This document shows positions 1-7,466 of a stretch of DNA of 64,000 nt, piece after piece. The notes under the pieces are model-generated. The model did not search any database and was not told the origin of the DNA. It saw nothing but the letters and a program-made list of their open reading frames with translations. Within the stretch, counting starts at the first letter, position 1. Every line of letters starts with the position of its first letter. The DNA comes from Chitinophaga filiformis (lineage in GTDB: Bacteria > Bacteroidota > Bacteroidia > Chitinophagales > Chitinophagaceae), in NCBI RefSeq assembly GCF_021646545.1, contig NZ_JAKIRP010000014.1, positions 124,001 to 188,000 of the forward strand, in the 5' to 3' direction. The translations under genes and the position numbers were made by a program.

Positions 1-200
1 TCCACCAAACTCACACAATATCCCCACACAAAGGTCAGGATATTCACAAACAATGTGCAAAAAAGTTTCACACATAAGGTTTGTTGATTTGCACATTCCT
101 TCCCCGGAAGAATTCGATTGCTTTCGTATCCGGGTAACCGGTATTGTTTGGTGTGATTTGTTGGCTGGCGGTCCGGAAATGGGACAGGATGATCATCCTT

Positions 201-244
201 GTTCGTCGCTAGTTCGTCGCTAGTTCGTCGCTTCCTCGTCGCTT
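201..244. repeat. 11-bp tandem repeat, four units
   Basis: Four consecutive 11-bp units (GTTCGTCGCTA twice, GTTCGTCGCTT, CCTCGTCGCTT). The same unit with one base change forms another array near 53.8 kb. The period is not a multiple of three and no convincing ORF covers it. Function unknown. Confidence 0.9.
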
Positions 245-254
245 GCTGTGTCAG

Positions 255-308
255 GGAATAAATCGCAGCCCGGGTACCGCTGCGGGCAACACCGCCGGGC
301 GCTATTCC
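255..308 (+). other. possible structured leader upstream of pheT
   Basis: A closing stem GGAATA (255-260) / TATTCC (303-308) encloses a hairpin CGCAGC (264-269) / GCTGCG (279-284) and a small GGC/GCC hairpin (285-296). It ends about 60 bases before the pheT start, so it may lie in the pheT leader or be an upstream terminator-like structure; there is no clean T-run. No known RNA family was recognised. The rest of 1-370 shows no gene. Confidence 0.35.
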
Positions 309-370
309 TTCTTCTATATAGGGACTATTCGTGAATTACACTAACTTTACGGACTTATATAATTTTACAA

Positions 371-2803
371 ATGACTATTTCGTACAATTGGCTGTGTGAC
401 TATTTGCCGGTGAAACCGACGCCGGAGGAACTATCTGTTATTTTGACGCGTATAGGCCTGGAGGTGGAAAGCCTGGAACAATTCGAGTCCGTAAAGGGCA
501 GTCTTGAAGGGCTGGTGATAGGCGAGGTATTGACCGTAGCACCCCATCCCAATGCCGATAAACTGAGATTAACAACAGTAAATACAGGTAGCGGAGAACC
601 GCTCCACATTGTTTGCGGCGCACCCAATGTTGCTGCCGGACAAAAAGTAGTAATAGCCCCTATCGGCGCCACCATCTATCCTGCCAGCGGAGAACCGCTG
701 ACCATGAAAAAGGCGAAGATCCGCGGAGAAGAGAGCCATGGAATGATCTGTGCGGAAGATGAGATCGGTATCGGTGAAAGCCATGCCGGTATTATGGTAC
801 TCGACCCGTCCCTGCAACCCGGTACTCCTGCCAGGGAGGTATTTAAACCCGTTCAGGACTGGATCTACGAGATCGGCCTGACACCTAACAGGATGGACGC
901 CATGAGCCATCTGGGTGTGGCCAGAGATGTATGCGCTTACCTGAACAACAGTGAGAACACACTGAAATACAAGGCATTAATACCTGAACTATCTGCGTTG
1001 CCCAAAGCAACTGCCCCTTACCAGATCGGTGTTACCATAGAAAATACAGAAGCTTGTCCCCGGTACAGCGGTATTTCCATTACCGGTGTGAAGATCGCTG
1101 CGTCTCCCGACTGGCTGAAAAATAAACTGCTCGCTATCGGTGTAAGGCCTATTAATAATATAGTAGACATCACCAATTTCATCCTGCACGAAACCGGTCA
1201 GCCGCTGCATGCTTTTGACGCCGACGCTATAGACGGCCGTCAGGTGATCGTAAAGAATCTGCCACAGAACACGGTTTTTGTAACGCTGGATGAAAAAGAG
1301 CGCAAACTCGACGCCGCAGACCTGATGATCTGCAATGGCAAGAGTGAGCCTATGTGTATTGCCGGTGTTTTCGGTGGACTGCATTCCGGTGTAAAAGATA
1401 GCACCACGAATATCTTTCTGGAAAGTGCCTGCTTCAGCCCTGCCAGCATCCGCCCTACGTCCTTCCGTCACGGTCTCCGTACAGATGCTGCAGCACGTTT
1501 CGAAAAAGGAACTGATATTTCTGCAACAGCATATGTGTTACAGCGCGCTGCCGCACTGATCTGCGAACTGGCAGGTGGTCAGGCAGCATCGGAGGTAGTG
1601 GATGTATATCCTCATCCGAAGGCACAGACAGAAGTAGAAACAAGCTGGAGCTATATCCGTAAACTGAGTGGAAAGGCTTATCCGGAAGATAAAATTGTGA
1701 ATATCCTGAGCAGTCTGGGCTTCGGTATTCTTAAAAAAGATACCGAAAAGCTGCGGGTGAGCGTGCCTTACAGCAAACCTGACATCAGCATCCCGGCAGA
1801 TATTGTGGAAGAGGTAATGCGTATCGATGGCCTGGATAATATTGAGATCCCGTCACAGGTGCTGATCACTCCTGCCCCCAATTCGAAACCGGACAGGGAG
1901 AAAGTGCGTGAAAAAGCAGCTAATTACCTGGCAGCCAACGGGTTTAATGAGATTTTTACCAACTCTATCACAAATAGTAAGTATTTTACACCTGAAGTGT
2001 TGCAGCACACGGTGAAGATGATCAACAGCCTCAGTGCTGACCTGGACGTAATGCGACCTTCCATGCTGGAAACCGGCCTGGAAAGTGTAGCACACAACCT
2101 GAATCGCCGGAATGACAACCTGTTGTTCTTCGAATTCGGTAACACGTACGCTGTCAGCGAACAGGGTAAATATGATGAAACCGCTCACCTGAGCCTCTAC
2201 CTGACCGGTCAGAAAAGAACGGAAAGCTGGATGAACAAGGCTGAGCCGGTAGATTTCTACTTCCTGAAGGGCTATGTACAGAACCTCTTCAGACAGTTGG
2301 GCATCAATGGCCTGCAATGGTCGGAAGCTGAAAACGACGCACTGCAGCATGGCTGGCAGATCAGTGTGAAGAATAAGCCTGTGGTGGTGCTCGGTGCTGT
2401 TAACGCACAGAAACTGAAACAGTTTGATATTAAGCAACCGGTGTGGTTTGCCGACTTCAACTGGAAGATTGTATTGGGATTACTGCAAAAAAGCGATAAC
2501 TTTTACAAAGAAATTCCGAAGTTCCCGGCTGTTCGCCGTGACCTTGCACTGGTACTCGACAAGCAGGTGAAATTTGCAGCCGTGGAAGCTGCCGCCAAAA
2601 CGGTGAAATCTTCCCTGCTGCAGGAGCTGAATCTGTTTGACGTGTTTGAGAGTGAGAAACTGGGCGCTAATAAAAAGTCATACGCCGTTAGCTTCACCTT
2701 CCAGGATGCACAGAAGACCCTTACCGATAAAGAGATTGACGCGGTAATGGATAAGCTGGTAAAAGCATTCGAAGGACAGTTACAGGCAGAAATCAGGAAA
2801 TAA
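371..2803 (+). CDS. pheT: phenylalanine--tRNA ligase beta subunit
   Basis: Beta subunit of the cytoplasmic (alpha-beta)2 enzyme that charges tRNA-Phe. At 810 residues it has the usual full bacterial length. Visible in order: an N-terminal EMAP-type tRNA-binding domain (about 40-150, with PHPNADKLRL and GAPNVAAGQ), the B3/B4 editing region (about 210-390, with RPINNIVDITNFI and HAFDAD), the B5 domain (about 405-475), a catalytic-like core, and a C-terminal FDX-ACB anticodon-binding domain (about 715-808, with FPAVRRDLALVLD). The ATG follows an AT-rich leader without Shine-Dalgarno, as usual in Bacteroidota. pheS is not in the window. The coiled-coil gene and zapA follow on the same strand at short spacing and are probably co-transcribed. 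Confidence 0.98.
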   Translation: MTISYNWLCDYLPVKPTPEELSVILTRIGLEVESLEQFESVKGSLEGLVIGEVLTVAPHPNADKLRLTTVNTGSGEPLHIVCGAPNVAAGQKVVIAPIGATIYPASGEPLTMKKAKIRGEESHGMICAEDEIGIGESHAGIMVLDPSLQPGTPAREVFKPVQDWIYEIGLTPNRMDAMSHLGVARDVCAYLNNSENTLKYKALIPELSALPKATAPYQIGVTIENTEACPRYSGISITGVKIAASPDWLKNKLLAIGVRPINNIVDITNFILHETGQPLHAFDADAIDGRQVIVKNLPQNTVFVTLDEKERKLDAADLMICNGKSEPMCIAGVFGGLHSGVKDSTTNIFLESACFSPASIRPTSFRHGLRTDAAARFEKGTDISATAYVLQRAAALICELAGGQAASEVVDVYPHPKAQTEVETSWSYIRKLSGKAYPEDKIVNILSSLGFGILKKDTEKLRVSVPYSKPDISIPADIVEEVMRIDGLDNIEIPSQVLITPAPNSKPDREKVREKAANYLAANGFNEIFTNSITNSKYFTPEVLQHTVKMINSLSADLDVMRPSMLETGLESVAHNLNRRNDNLLFFEFGNTYAVSEQGKYDETAHLSLYLTGQKRTESWMNKAEPVDFYFLKGYVQNLFRQLGINGLQWSEAENDALQHGWQISVKNKPVVVLGAVNAQKLKQFDIKQPVWFADFNWKIVLGLLQKSDNFYKEIPKFPAVRRDLALVLDKQVKFAAVEAAAKTVKSSLLQELNLFDVFESEKLGANKKSYAVSFTFQDAQKTLTDKEIDAVMDKLVKAFEGQLQAEIRK

Positions 2804-2813
2804 TCAGGATTAG

Positions 2814-2852
2814 GAATTAAGAACGGGGTATGTTGACCACGCTTCTTAATTC
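2814..2852 (+). other. intergenic hairpin between pheT and next gene
   Basis: A perfect 10-bp inverted repeat, GAATTAAGAA (2814-2823) and TTCTTAATTC (2843-2852), with a 19-base loop and no long T-run. It could be a weak attenuator or an RNA-processing site that uncouples pheT from the downstream pair. Confidence 0.45.
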
Positions 2853-2872
2853 TTAACAATGAATTGAATTTT

Positions 2873-3181
2873 ATGGCTTTAGAGCAGTACATACAAAGGA
2901 TAGACGATAAGCTCCATTTGTTGTTAAAAAAACTGCAGCAGGTGCAGGCTGAAAATGTATTGCTGAAAGAGCAATTGCAGGAACAGGAAGAAACACTGGC
3001 AGCCCGGGATGAAACGATCGCAGCCCTGGAAAATAAGCTCCACCTGGCCAAAATGGCCGTGGCCACCCAGGGTACACCGTCCAACCGGGAAGACGATGAA
3101 GAATTCAGAAAGGAAATGCGCAACAAGATCAATGATTATATAAAGGAGATTGATCGCTGTATCGCACTGTTAAACAGCTAG
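2873..3181 (+). CDS. small coiled-coil protein, possible ZapA partner
   Basis: About 102 residues, almost entirely predicted coiled coil: heptad-like leucines and charged residues from about residue 5 to 60 (for example RIDDKLHLLLKKLQQVQ), then a Glu/Lys-rich tail. No signal peptide or membrane segment. The ATG at 2873 is preferred over an in-frame TTG nine bases upstream. It lies 20 bases before zapA. In other bacteria the divisome pair ZapA/ZapB includes a short coiled-coil protein, and this gene's size and position suggest a comparable partner, but no sequence homology to ZapB can be claimed by eye. Confidence 0.8.
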   Translation: MALEQYIQRIDDKLHLLLKKLQQVQAENVLLKEQLQEQEETLAARDETIAALENKLHLAKMAVATQGTPSNREDDEEFRKEMRNKINDYIKEIDRCIALLNS

Positions 3182-3201
3182 TTAAAACCAAATTTACCGA
3201 C

Positions 3202-3495
3202 ATGGAACCGCTGATTCCCATTAACATTGTGGTAGCCGACAGGTCGTACCGCATTAAGATAAAGCCGGAAGAGGAAGAGGAAGTACGCCGTACCATGAAG
3301 GAAGTGAACGAAAAGATCATTGAATTCAAGACAGCGTACGCTGGTAAAGACCTGCAAGACTATATTGCTATGGTCCTTATCATGTACGCCACCCATCCCG
3401 TGACAAGTGGGGGAAAGATCCAGGCAGGCCTTGCGCCCTTCCTGGAAGAAAAGTTACAGCACCTTGAAGCGCTGCTGGACAACTCGCTGAAGTAA
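3202..3495 (+). CDS. zapA: cell division protein ZapA
   Basis: 97-residue cytoplasmic protein of the ZapA family, which binds FtsZ and bundles protofilaments at the Z ring. The N-terminal globular part reads PINIVVADRSYRIKI followed by a run of Glu and Arg; the second half is helical (KIIEFKTAYAGKDLQDYIAMVLI), matching the family's dimerisation helix. Length is normal. It follows the coiled-coil gene by 20 bases and probably shares the pheT transcript. Downstream lie 366 bases without a gene before rny. Confidence 0.85.
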   Translation: MEPLIPINIVVADRSYRIKIKPEEEEEVRRTMKEVNEKIIEFKTAYAGKDLQDYIAMVLIMYATHPVTSGGKIQAGLAPFLEEKLQHLEALLDNSLK

Positions 3496-3512
3496 TGAAC
3501 CAGGATTGAACG

Positions 3513-3578
3513 GATCAGGATAAGGAGCAGTTGAACTACTTCGCTCCGGTCATTATTCCTGACGCTTCATTCCTGATC
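3513..3578 (+). other. nested inverted repeats after zapA
   Basis: GATCAGGA (3513-3520) pairs with TCCTGATC (3571-3578), and inside it GGAGC (3524-3528) pairs with GCTCC (3543-3547). No T-run follows, so this is not a classic terminator; it could be an RNA-end structure of the pheT-zapA transcript. The remainder of 3579-3861 is AT-rich with no gene; a TATTTTCG near 3770 resembles the Bacteroidota -7 element and may be the rny promoter. Confidence 0.35.
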
Positions 3579-3861
3579 GGAACAGATCTGTGATGCACAA
3601 AATATTTTGAAAAAGTAGATTAGCAGCTAGTAACGTATTGAAATAAAACTACAACATACTACTAAGGTAATCAATGCTTTATCCAATTATCTAGTATAGG
3701 ATTTTCCTGTAAGCTTCCACACATCTGCATATCAGCTCATCGTCCCGTCGTTTCGCACGTTCTTTTTTGTATTTTCGCGAATCAAGTTCTAAACCCTCTA
3801 CCTTTCCACGGAATGGGATATGGCCAGGAATGCAACATAAATCAAGTATTAAAATTTTTGT

Positions 3862-5427
3862 ATGGAAGTTACTTTAATGTCGACAATAGCTGCAGTAGTG
3901 GCATTGATCATAGGTATTTTGTTAGGTAAGGTGATTTTTGCCAAGAACACTCAACATAAAATACAGGAGGCAGAATTACAGGCACAGAAAATAGTTTCAG
4001 AAGCACAGCTTACCGCAGAAAACCTCAAGAAGGACCGTTTGCTGGAAGCAAAAGAAAAATTCCTCCAGCTGAAAAGTGAGCACGAGAAAGAAGTTTTACA
4101 ACGTAACCAGAAAATAGCAGATTCAGAGAACCGCATCAAACAGAAAGAACAGACGCTGAACCAGAAGACAGAGAATCTTCAGAAACAGATGCAGGAGAAT
4201 GAGGCGATCAAAGAAAACCTGAACCGCCAGATGGAACTGGTTGCTATAAAACGTACTGAGCTGGAAAAACACCAGGAAGAACACATCCGCCGCCTGGAGA
4301 AAGTAGCGGCCCTGACTGCAGAAGAAGCCCGCCACCAACTCATCGAAAGCCTGAAGGAAGAAGCCCGCTCACAGGCGCTGGCACACATCCAGGAAATTAT
4401 CGAAGACGCCAAACTGAAGGCAAACAAAGAGGCTAAAAAGATCATTATACAGTCCATCCAGCGTACCGCTGCCGAGCAGACCATTGAGAACGCAATCACC
4501 GTGTTCAACCTGGAAAGTGACGAAATCAAAGGTCAGATCATTGGTCGTGAGGGCCGTAACATCCGTGCTATTGAGGCGGCAACCGGTGTGGACCTGATCG
4601 TCGATGATACCCCTGAGGCTATCGTACTGTCTTCCTTCGACCCATTACGTCGTGAGATCGCCCGTTTGTCCCTGCAACGCCTGGTACAGGACGGACGTAT
4701 CCACCCTGCACGTATCGAGGAAGTAGTAGAAAAGACCAAGAAACAACTGGAAGAGCAGGTAATGGATATCGGAGAAAGGACTGTGATCGAGCTGGGTATC
4801 CATGGCTTACATAAAGAACTGGTACGTCTGGTTGGTAAAATGCGTTTCCGTTCATCTTACGGTCAGAACCTGCTGATGCACTCCAAGGAAACTGCTAACC
4901 TTTGTGCTGTGATGGCGGCAGAGCTGGGTCTGAACCCAAAACTGGCAAAACGCGCCGGTTTGCTGCATGACATCGGTAAAGTACCTGATGAAGAAACTGA
5001 ACTGAGCCACGCCCTGCTGGGTGCCAAACTGGCTGAGAAATATGGTGAACACGCTGCGGTAGTGAACGCTATCGGCGCCCACCACGATGAAATGGAAATG
5101 CAATACGTGATCTCTCCTATCGTTCAGGCTTGTGACGCCATCAGCGGCGCCCGTCCTGGTGCACGTCGTGAGATCATGCAGAGCTACCTGCAACGTATCA
5201 AAGACCTGGAAAACCTGGCCCTCGCCCATGATGGTGTGGAAAAGGCTTACGCTATCCAGGCCGGCCGCGAACTGCGCGTGATCGTTGAAAGTGATAAAGT
5301 AACCGATAATGACGCTGACCGTCTGTCTTTCGAGATCGCTAACAAGATCCAGACTGAAATGCAGTACCCAGGTCAGATCAAAGTAACCGTGATCCGTGAG
5401 AAACGTGCTGTAAACGTAGCACGCTAA
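3862..5427 (+). CDS. rny: ribonuclease Y
   Basis: Membrane-anchored endoribonuclease that starts mRNA decay. 521 residues, the normal length. Order of parts: one N-terminal membrane segment (about 7-24), a long coiled coil (about 30-200), a KH RNA-binding domain (about 210-270, with GQIIGREGRNIRAIE), and an HD domain (about 335-430) with the metal-binding HD seen as LLHDIGKVPDEE and a later GAHHDE. A second in-frame ATG five codons on (MSTIAAVV) could be the true start; both keep the anchor. It is separated from zapA by 366 bases and ends at a strong terminator, so it is probably monocistronic. Confidence 0.97.
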   Translation: MEVTLMSTIAAVVALIIGILLGKVIFAKNTQHKIQEAELQAQKIVSEAQLTAENLKKDRLLEAKEKFLQLKSEHEKEVLQRNQKIADSENRIKQKEQTLNQKTENLQKQMQENEAIKENLNRQMELVAIKRTELEKHQEEHIRRLEKVAALTAEEARHQLIESLKEEARSQALAHIQEIIEDAKLKANKEAKKIIIQSIQRTAAEQTIENAITVFNLESDEIKGQIIGREGRNIRAIEAATGVDLIVDDTPEAIVLSSFDPLRREIARLSLQRLVQDGRIHPARIEEVVEKTKKQLEEQVMDIGERTVIELGIHGLHKELVRLVGKMRFRSSYGQNLLMHSKETANLCAVMAAELGLNPKLAKRAGLLHDIGKVPDEETELSHALLGAKLAEKYGEHAAVVNAIGAHHDEMEMQYVISPIVQACDAISGARPGARREIMQSYLQRIKDLENLALAHDGVEKAYAIQAGRELRVIVESDKVTDNDADRLSFEIANKIQTEMQYPGQIKVTVIREKRAVNVAR

Positions 5428-5451
5428 ACCGGCAACTGTATAACCTATTTT

Positions 5452-5485
5452 AAAAAGGCGTCCTGAAAACAGGGCGCCTTTTTTA
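5452..5485 (+). terminator. intrinsic terminator of rny
   Basis: AAAAGGCGTCCTG and CAGGGCGCCTTTT form a GC-rich stem (one G-T pair) with a 4-base loop, followed by a T-run. Confidence 0.9.
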
Positions 5486-5546
5486 TTTTTTGTTTCTTAC
5501 ATTTAAGTTCCACGTATTCTTTTAGCTTATAAAACCGTTCTGAAAA

Positions 5547-6146
5547 ATGAAAAAAATCCTCTTGCTGGCTGCCTTCCTGTTCATGGGCAGTCCTCTCATC
5601 TTCGCACAAAAACAGTCCCTCTTCAATGGTAAGGATCTTGAAGGCTGGAAGGTCTACGGTACCGAAAAATGGTATGTGGAAGACGGAACCCTGGTTTGCG
5701 AAAGCGGCCCTGATAAGGAATATGGCTACCTGGCCACCAACCAGTCGTTCAAAGATTTTGAACTGACCCTTCAATTCAAACAGGAAGCTGATGGTAACAG
5801 CGGTGTGTTCTTCCACTCCTCTATTGAAGGCACAAAGATCACCGGATGGCAGGCGGAGGTAGCGCCTAAAGGCAAACATACCGGCGGCATATACGAATCG
5901 TATGGACGTGGATGGCTGATCCAGCCGGCTGCCGACAAAGAACAATATTTAAAAGAGGGAGAATGGAACACCATGAAGGTGATCGTCAAAGGCAACAAAG
6001 TGACCACCTTCCTCAATGGCCATGAAATGATAACACTCACCGATGAAAAAATCGGTGGCGCCAATGGGCAGATCGCACTTCAGATCCATTCCGGCGGAGG
6101 GATCAAAGTGAGATGGAAGAATATTTCAGTTACAAACCTCGACTAG
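5547..6146 (+). CDS. secreted DUF1080 (3-keto-disaccharide hydrolase-like) protein
   Basis: 199 residues: a signal peptide ending in ...PLIFAQ (about 1-20) and one DUF1080 / PF06439 domain of concanavalin-like fold. Family hallmarks are SLFNGKDLEGWKVYG, NSGVFFHSS, GWQAEV, GGIYESYGRGW, GEWNTMKVIVKGNKVTTFLNG and GQIALQIHSGGGIKVRWKNI. Some family members hydrolyse 3-keto-glycosides made by Gfo/Idh/MocA oxidoreductases; that role here is inference. It stands alone between two terminators. Two further DUF1080 genes occur in the window (16641 and 46778). Confidence 0.9.
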   Translation: MKKILLLAAFLFMGSPLIFAQKQSLFNGKDLEGWKVYGTEKWYVEDGTLVCESGPDKEYGYLATNQSFKDFELTLQFKQEADGNSGVFFHSSIEGTKITGWQAEVAPKGKHTGGIYESYGRGWLIQPAADKEQYLKEGEWNTMKVIVKGNKVTTFLNGHEMITLTDEKIGGANGQIALQIHSGGGIKVRWKNISVTNLD

Positions 6147-6163
6147 GGTATAACAAACAGATT

Positions 6164-6210
6164 AACTGCGGTGAAGCATTTCTCATGGATTGTTTCACCG
6201 CAGTTTTTAT
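6164..6210 (+). terminator. terminator after the DUF1080 gene
   Basis: Perfect 12-bp stem AACTGCGGTGAA (6164-6175) / TTCACCGCAGTT (6194-6205) with an 18-base loop and T-run. The 3' arm runs straight into the first copy of the 84-bp repeat, so the repeat may have been seeded from the terminator end. Confidence 0.85.
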
Positions 6211-6428
6211 TTACTGCGGATGCCTGGAAACCACCCCTATCTTCCGCCGGAACTAACCGTTCTTCACTGGCCCGGTTGTTCACTACTGTTTTATTTACTG
6301 CGGATGCCTGGAAACGGTTCCTATCTTCCGCCGGAACTAACCGTTCCTCACTGGCCCGTTGTTCACTACTGTTTTATTTACTACGGATGCCTGGAAACGG
6401 CTCCTATCTTCCGCTGGTAGTTCTTCAC
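6203..6428. repeat. 83-84-bp tandem repeat, about 2.6 copies
   Basis: Copies start with TTACTGCGGATGCCTGGAAA at 6211 and 6295, and with TTACTACGG at 6378; the last is truncated and diverged. Each unit contains TATCTTCCGC and TTCACTACTG. An open frame through the array joins the PNP gene but is explained by repeat composition rather than protein coding. Confidence 0.9.
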
Positions 6429-6467
6429 TATTTGACGAATGTCAATCCTCAATCAAGAATTAGCTAT

Positions 6468-6475
6468 TACCTTCG
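6468..6475 (+). promoter_or_regulatory. -7 element of the PNP promoter
   Basis: TACCTTCG, one base from the Bacteroidota consensus TAnnTTTG, 43 bases before the ATG at 6519. No good -33 TTTG is seen at normal spacing. Confidence 0.5.
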
Positions 6476-6518
6476 CGACTGTCTAATCGTAATTGATAAA
6501 TTCGTAACTGATAAAACC

Positions 6519-7331
6519 ATGCTTCAACAGCAAATAAAAGACGCAGCAGCCTTTCTGAAAGACCTCCAGCCCGCCCGTGTAGGCATCGTACTGGGAACAG
6601 GACTTGGTCAACTGGTCAACCATATTAAGGTACAGAAAAGCATCCCTTACCATCAGATCCCTCATTTTCCGGAATCTACCGTGGAATCGCACAAAGGGCA
6701 ACTGATCTATGGTCATATCGGCGACACTCCTGTTATTGCCATGCAGGGCAGGTTCCATTACTATGAAGGTTATACTATGCAGCAGATCACCTTCCCGATA
6801 CGTGTGATGAAAGCCCTCGGCATTCAATACCTGCTGCTCAGCAATGCTGCCGGTGGTATCAATAAAGCCTATTCCAAGGGCGACATGGTACTCCTGGACG
6901 ATCATATCAATCTTCAGACAGACAATCCGCTCCGTGGGCTTAACTCCCCTGAATTCGGCCCCCGTTTCCCGGATATGAGCCGTCCTTATGATGCCGCATT
7001 AGGTGAGGCGTTATTAACAGCCGCATCCTCCCTGGGGCATAAAATGCATACTAACGGGGTTTATGCAGCTGTTACCGGCCCCAATCTCGAAACCAGGGCT
7101 GAATACCGCTACCTGCGCACGATTGGCGCTGACATTGTTGGAATGAGCACCGTACCGGAAGTGATCGTGGCTAACCAACTGCAACTACCTTGTGCCACAG
7201 TTTCTGTTATCACGGATGAATGCGACCCTGACAACCTGCACCCGGTGTCTATCGAAGAGATCATCGCTGTGGCGGGTACAGCTGATAAGAAGTTGAGTGA
7301 GATCTTTGCAGCGGTTATCAGTAAGTTGTAA
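6519..7331 (+). CDS. purine nucleoside phosphorylase, trimeric type
   Basis: Cytoplasmic enzyme of purine salvage that phosphorolyses (deoxy)inosine and guanosine to base plus pentose 1-phosphate. From the ATG at 6519 it is 270 residues, normal for the low-molecular-mass PNP/MTAP family. Motifs: phosphate loop GIVLGTGLGQL, MQGRFHYYEGYT, LLLSNAAGGIN, TGPNLETRAEYRYLR and VGMSTVPEVIVANQ, and a Glu/Asp-rich base-binding stretch near TDECDPDN. An upstream extension of the frame is rejected because it crosses a terminator and tandem repeats. It ends at its own terminator. The symbol punA is used for some relatives but is not certain here. Confidence 0.95.
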   Translation: MLQQQIKDAAAFLKDLQPARVGIVLGTGLGQLVNHIKVQKSIPYHQIPHFPESTVESHKGQLIYGHIGDTPVIAMQGRFHYYEGYTMQQITFPIRVMKALGIQYLLLSNAAGGINKAYSKGDMVLLDDHINLQTDNPLRGLNSPEFGPRFPDMSRPYDAALGEALLTAASSLGHKMHTNGVYAAVTGPNLETRAEYRYLRTIGADIVGMSTVPEVIVANQLQLPCATVSVITDECDPDNLHPVSIEEIIAVAGTADKKLSEIFAAVISKL

Positions 7332-7350
7332 ATCTTGTATACATAATTAC

Positions 7351-7390
7351 AAGCCCCTTATAGTTGTCGAAACTATGAGGGGCTTTGTTT
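7351..7390 (+). terminator. terminator of the PNP gene
   Basis: Stem AAGCCCCTTATAG / CTATGAGGGGCTT (one mismatch) with a short loop, followed by TTGTTTGTTT. Confidence 0.85.
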
Positions 7391-7405
7391 GTTTATCCCA
7401 TAACC

Positions 7406-7446
7406 AAAAAAAGCCGGTCATTGCGCATTTAGCAATGACCGGCTTC
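7406..7446 (-). terminator. terminator of scpB
   Basis: Perfect stem AAGCCGGTCATTGC / GCAATGACCGGCTT (7411-7444). On the minus strand it is followed by a run of seven T, so it serves scpB. Confidence 0.9.
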
Positions 7447-7466
7447 TAAATATCTATGAATCGAAT

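Noticed and set aside
3579..3861. 6S RNA between zapA and rny
   Set aside because: 6S RNA follows zapA in some proteobacteria, but no 6S-like hairpin with central bubble could be drawn here with confidence.
6171..6518. N-terminal extension of the PNP gene
   Set aside because: It crosses a terminator hairpin and 84-bp tandem repeats; the family starts at the ATG at 6519.
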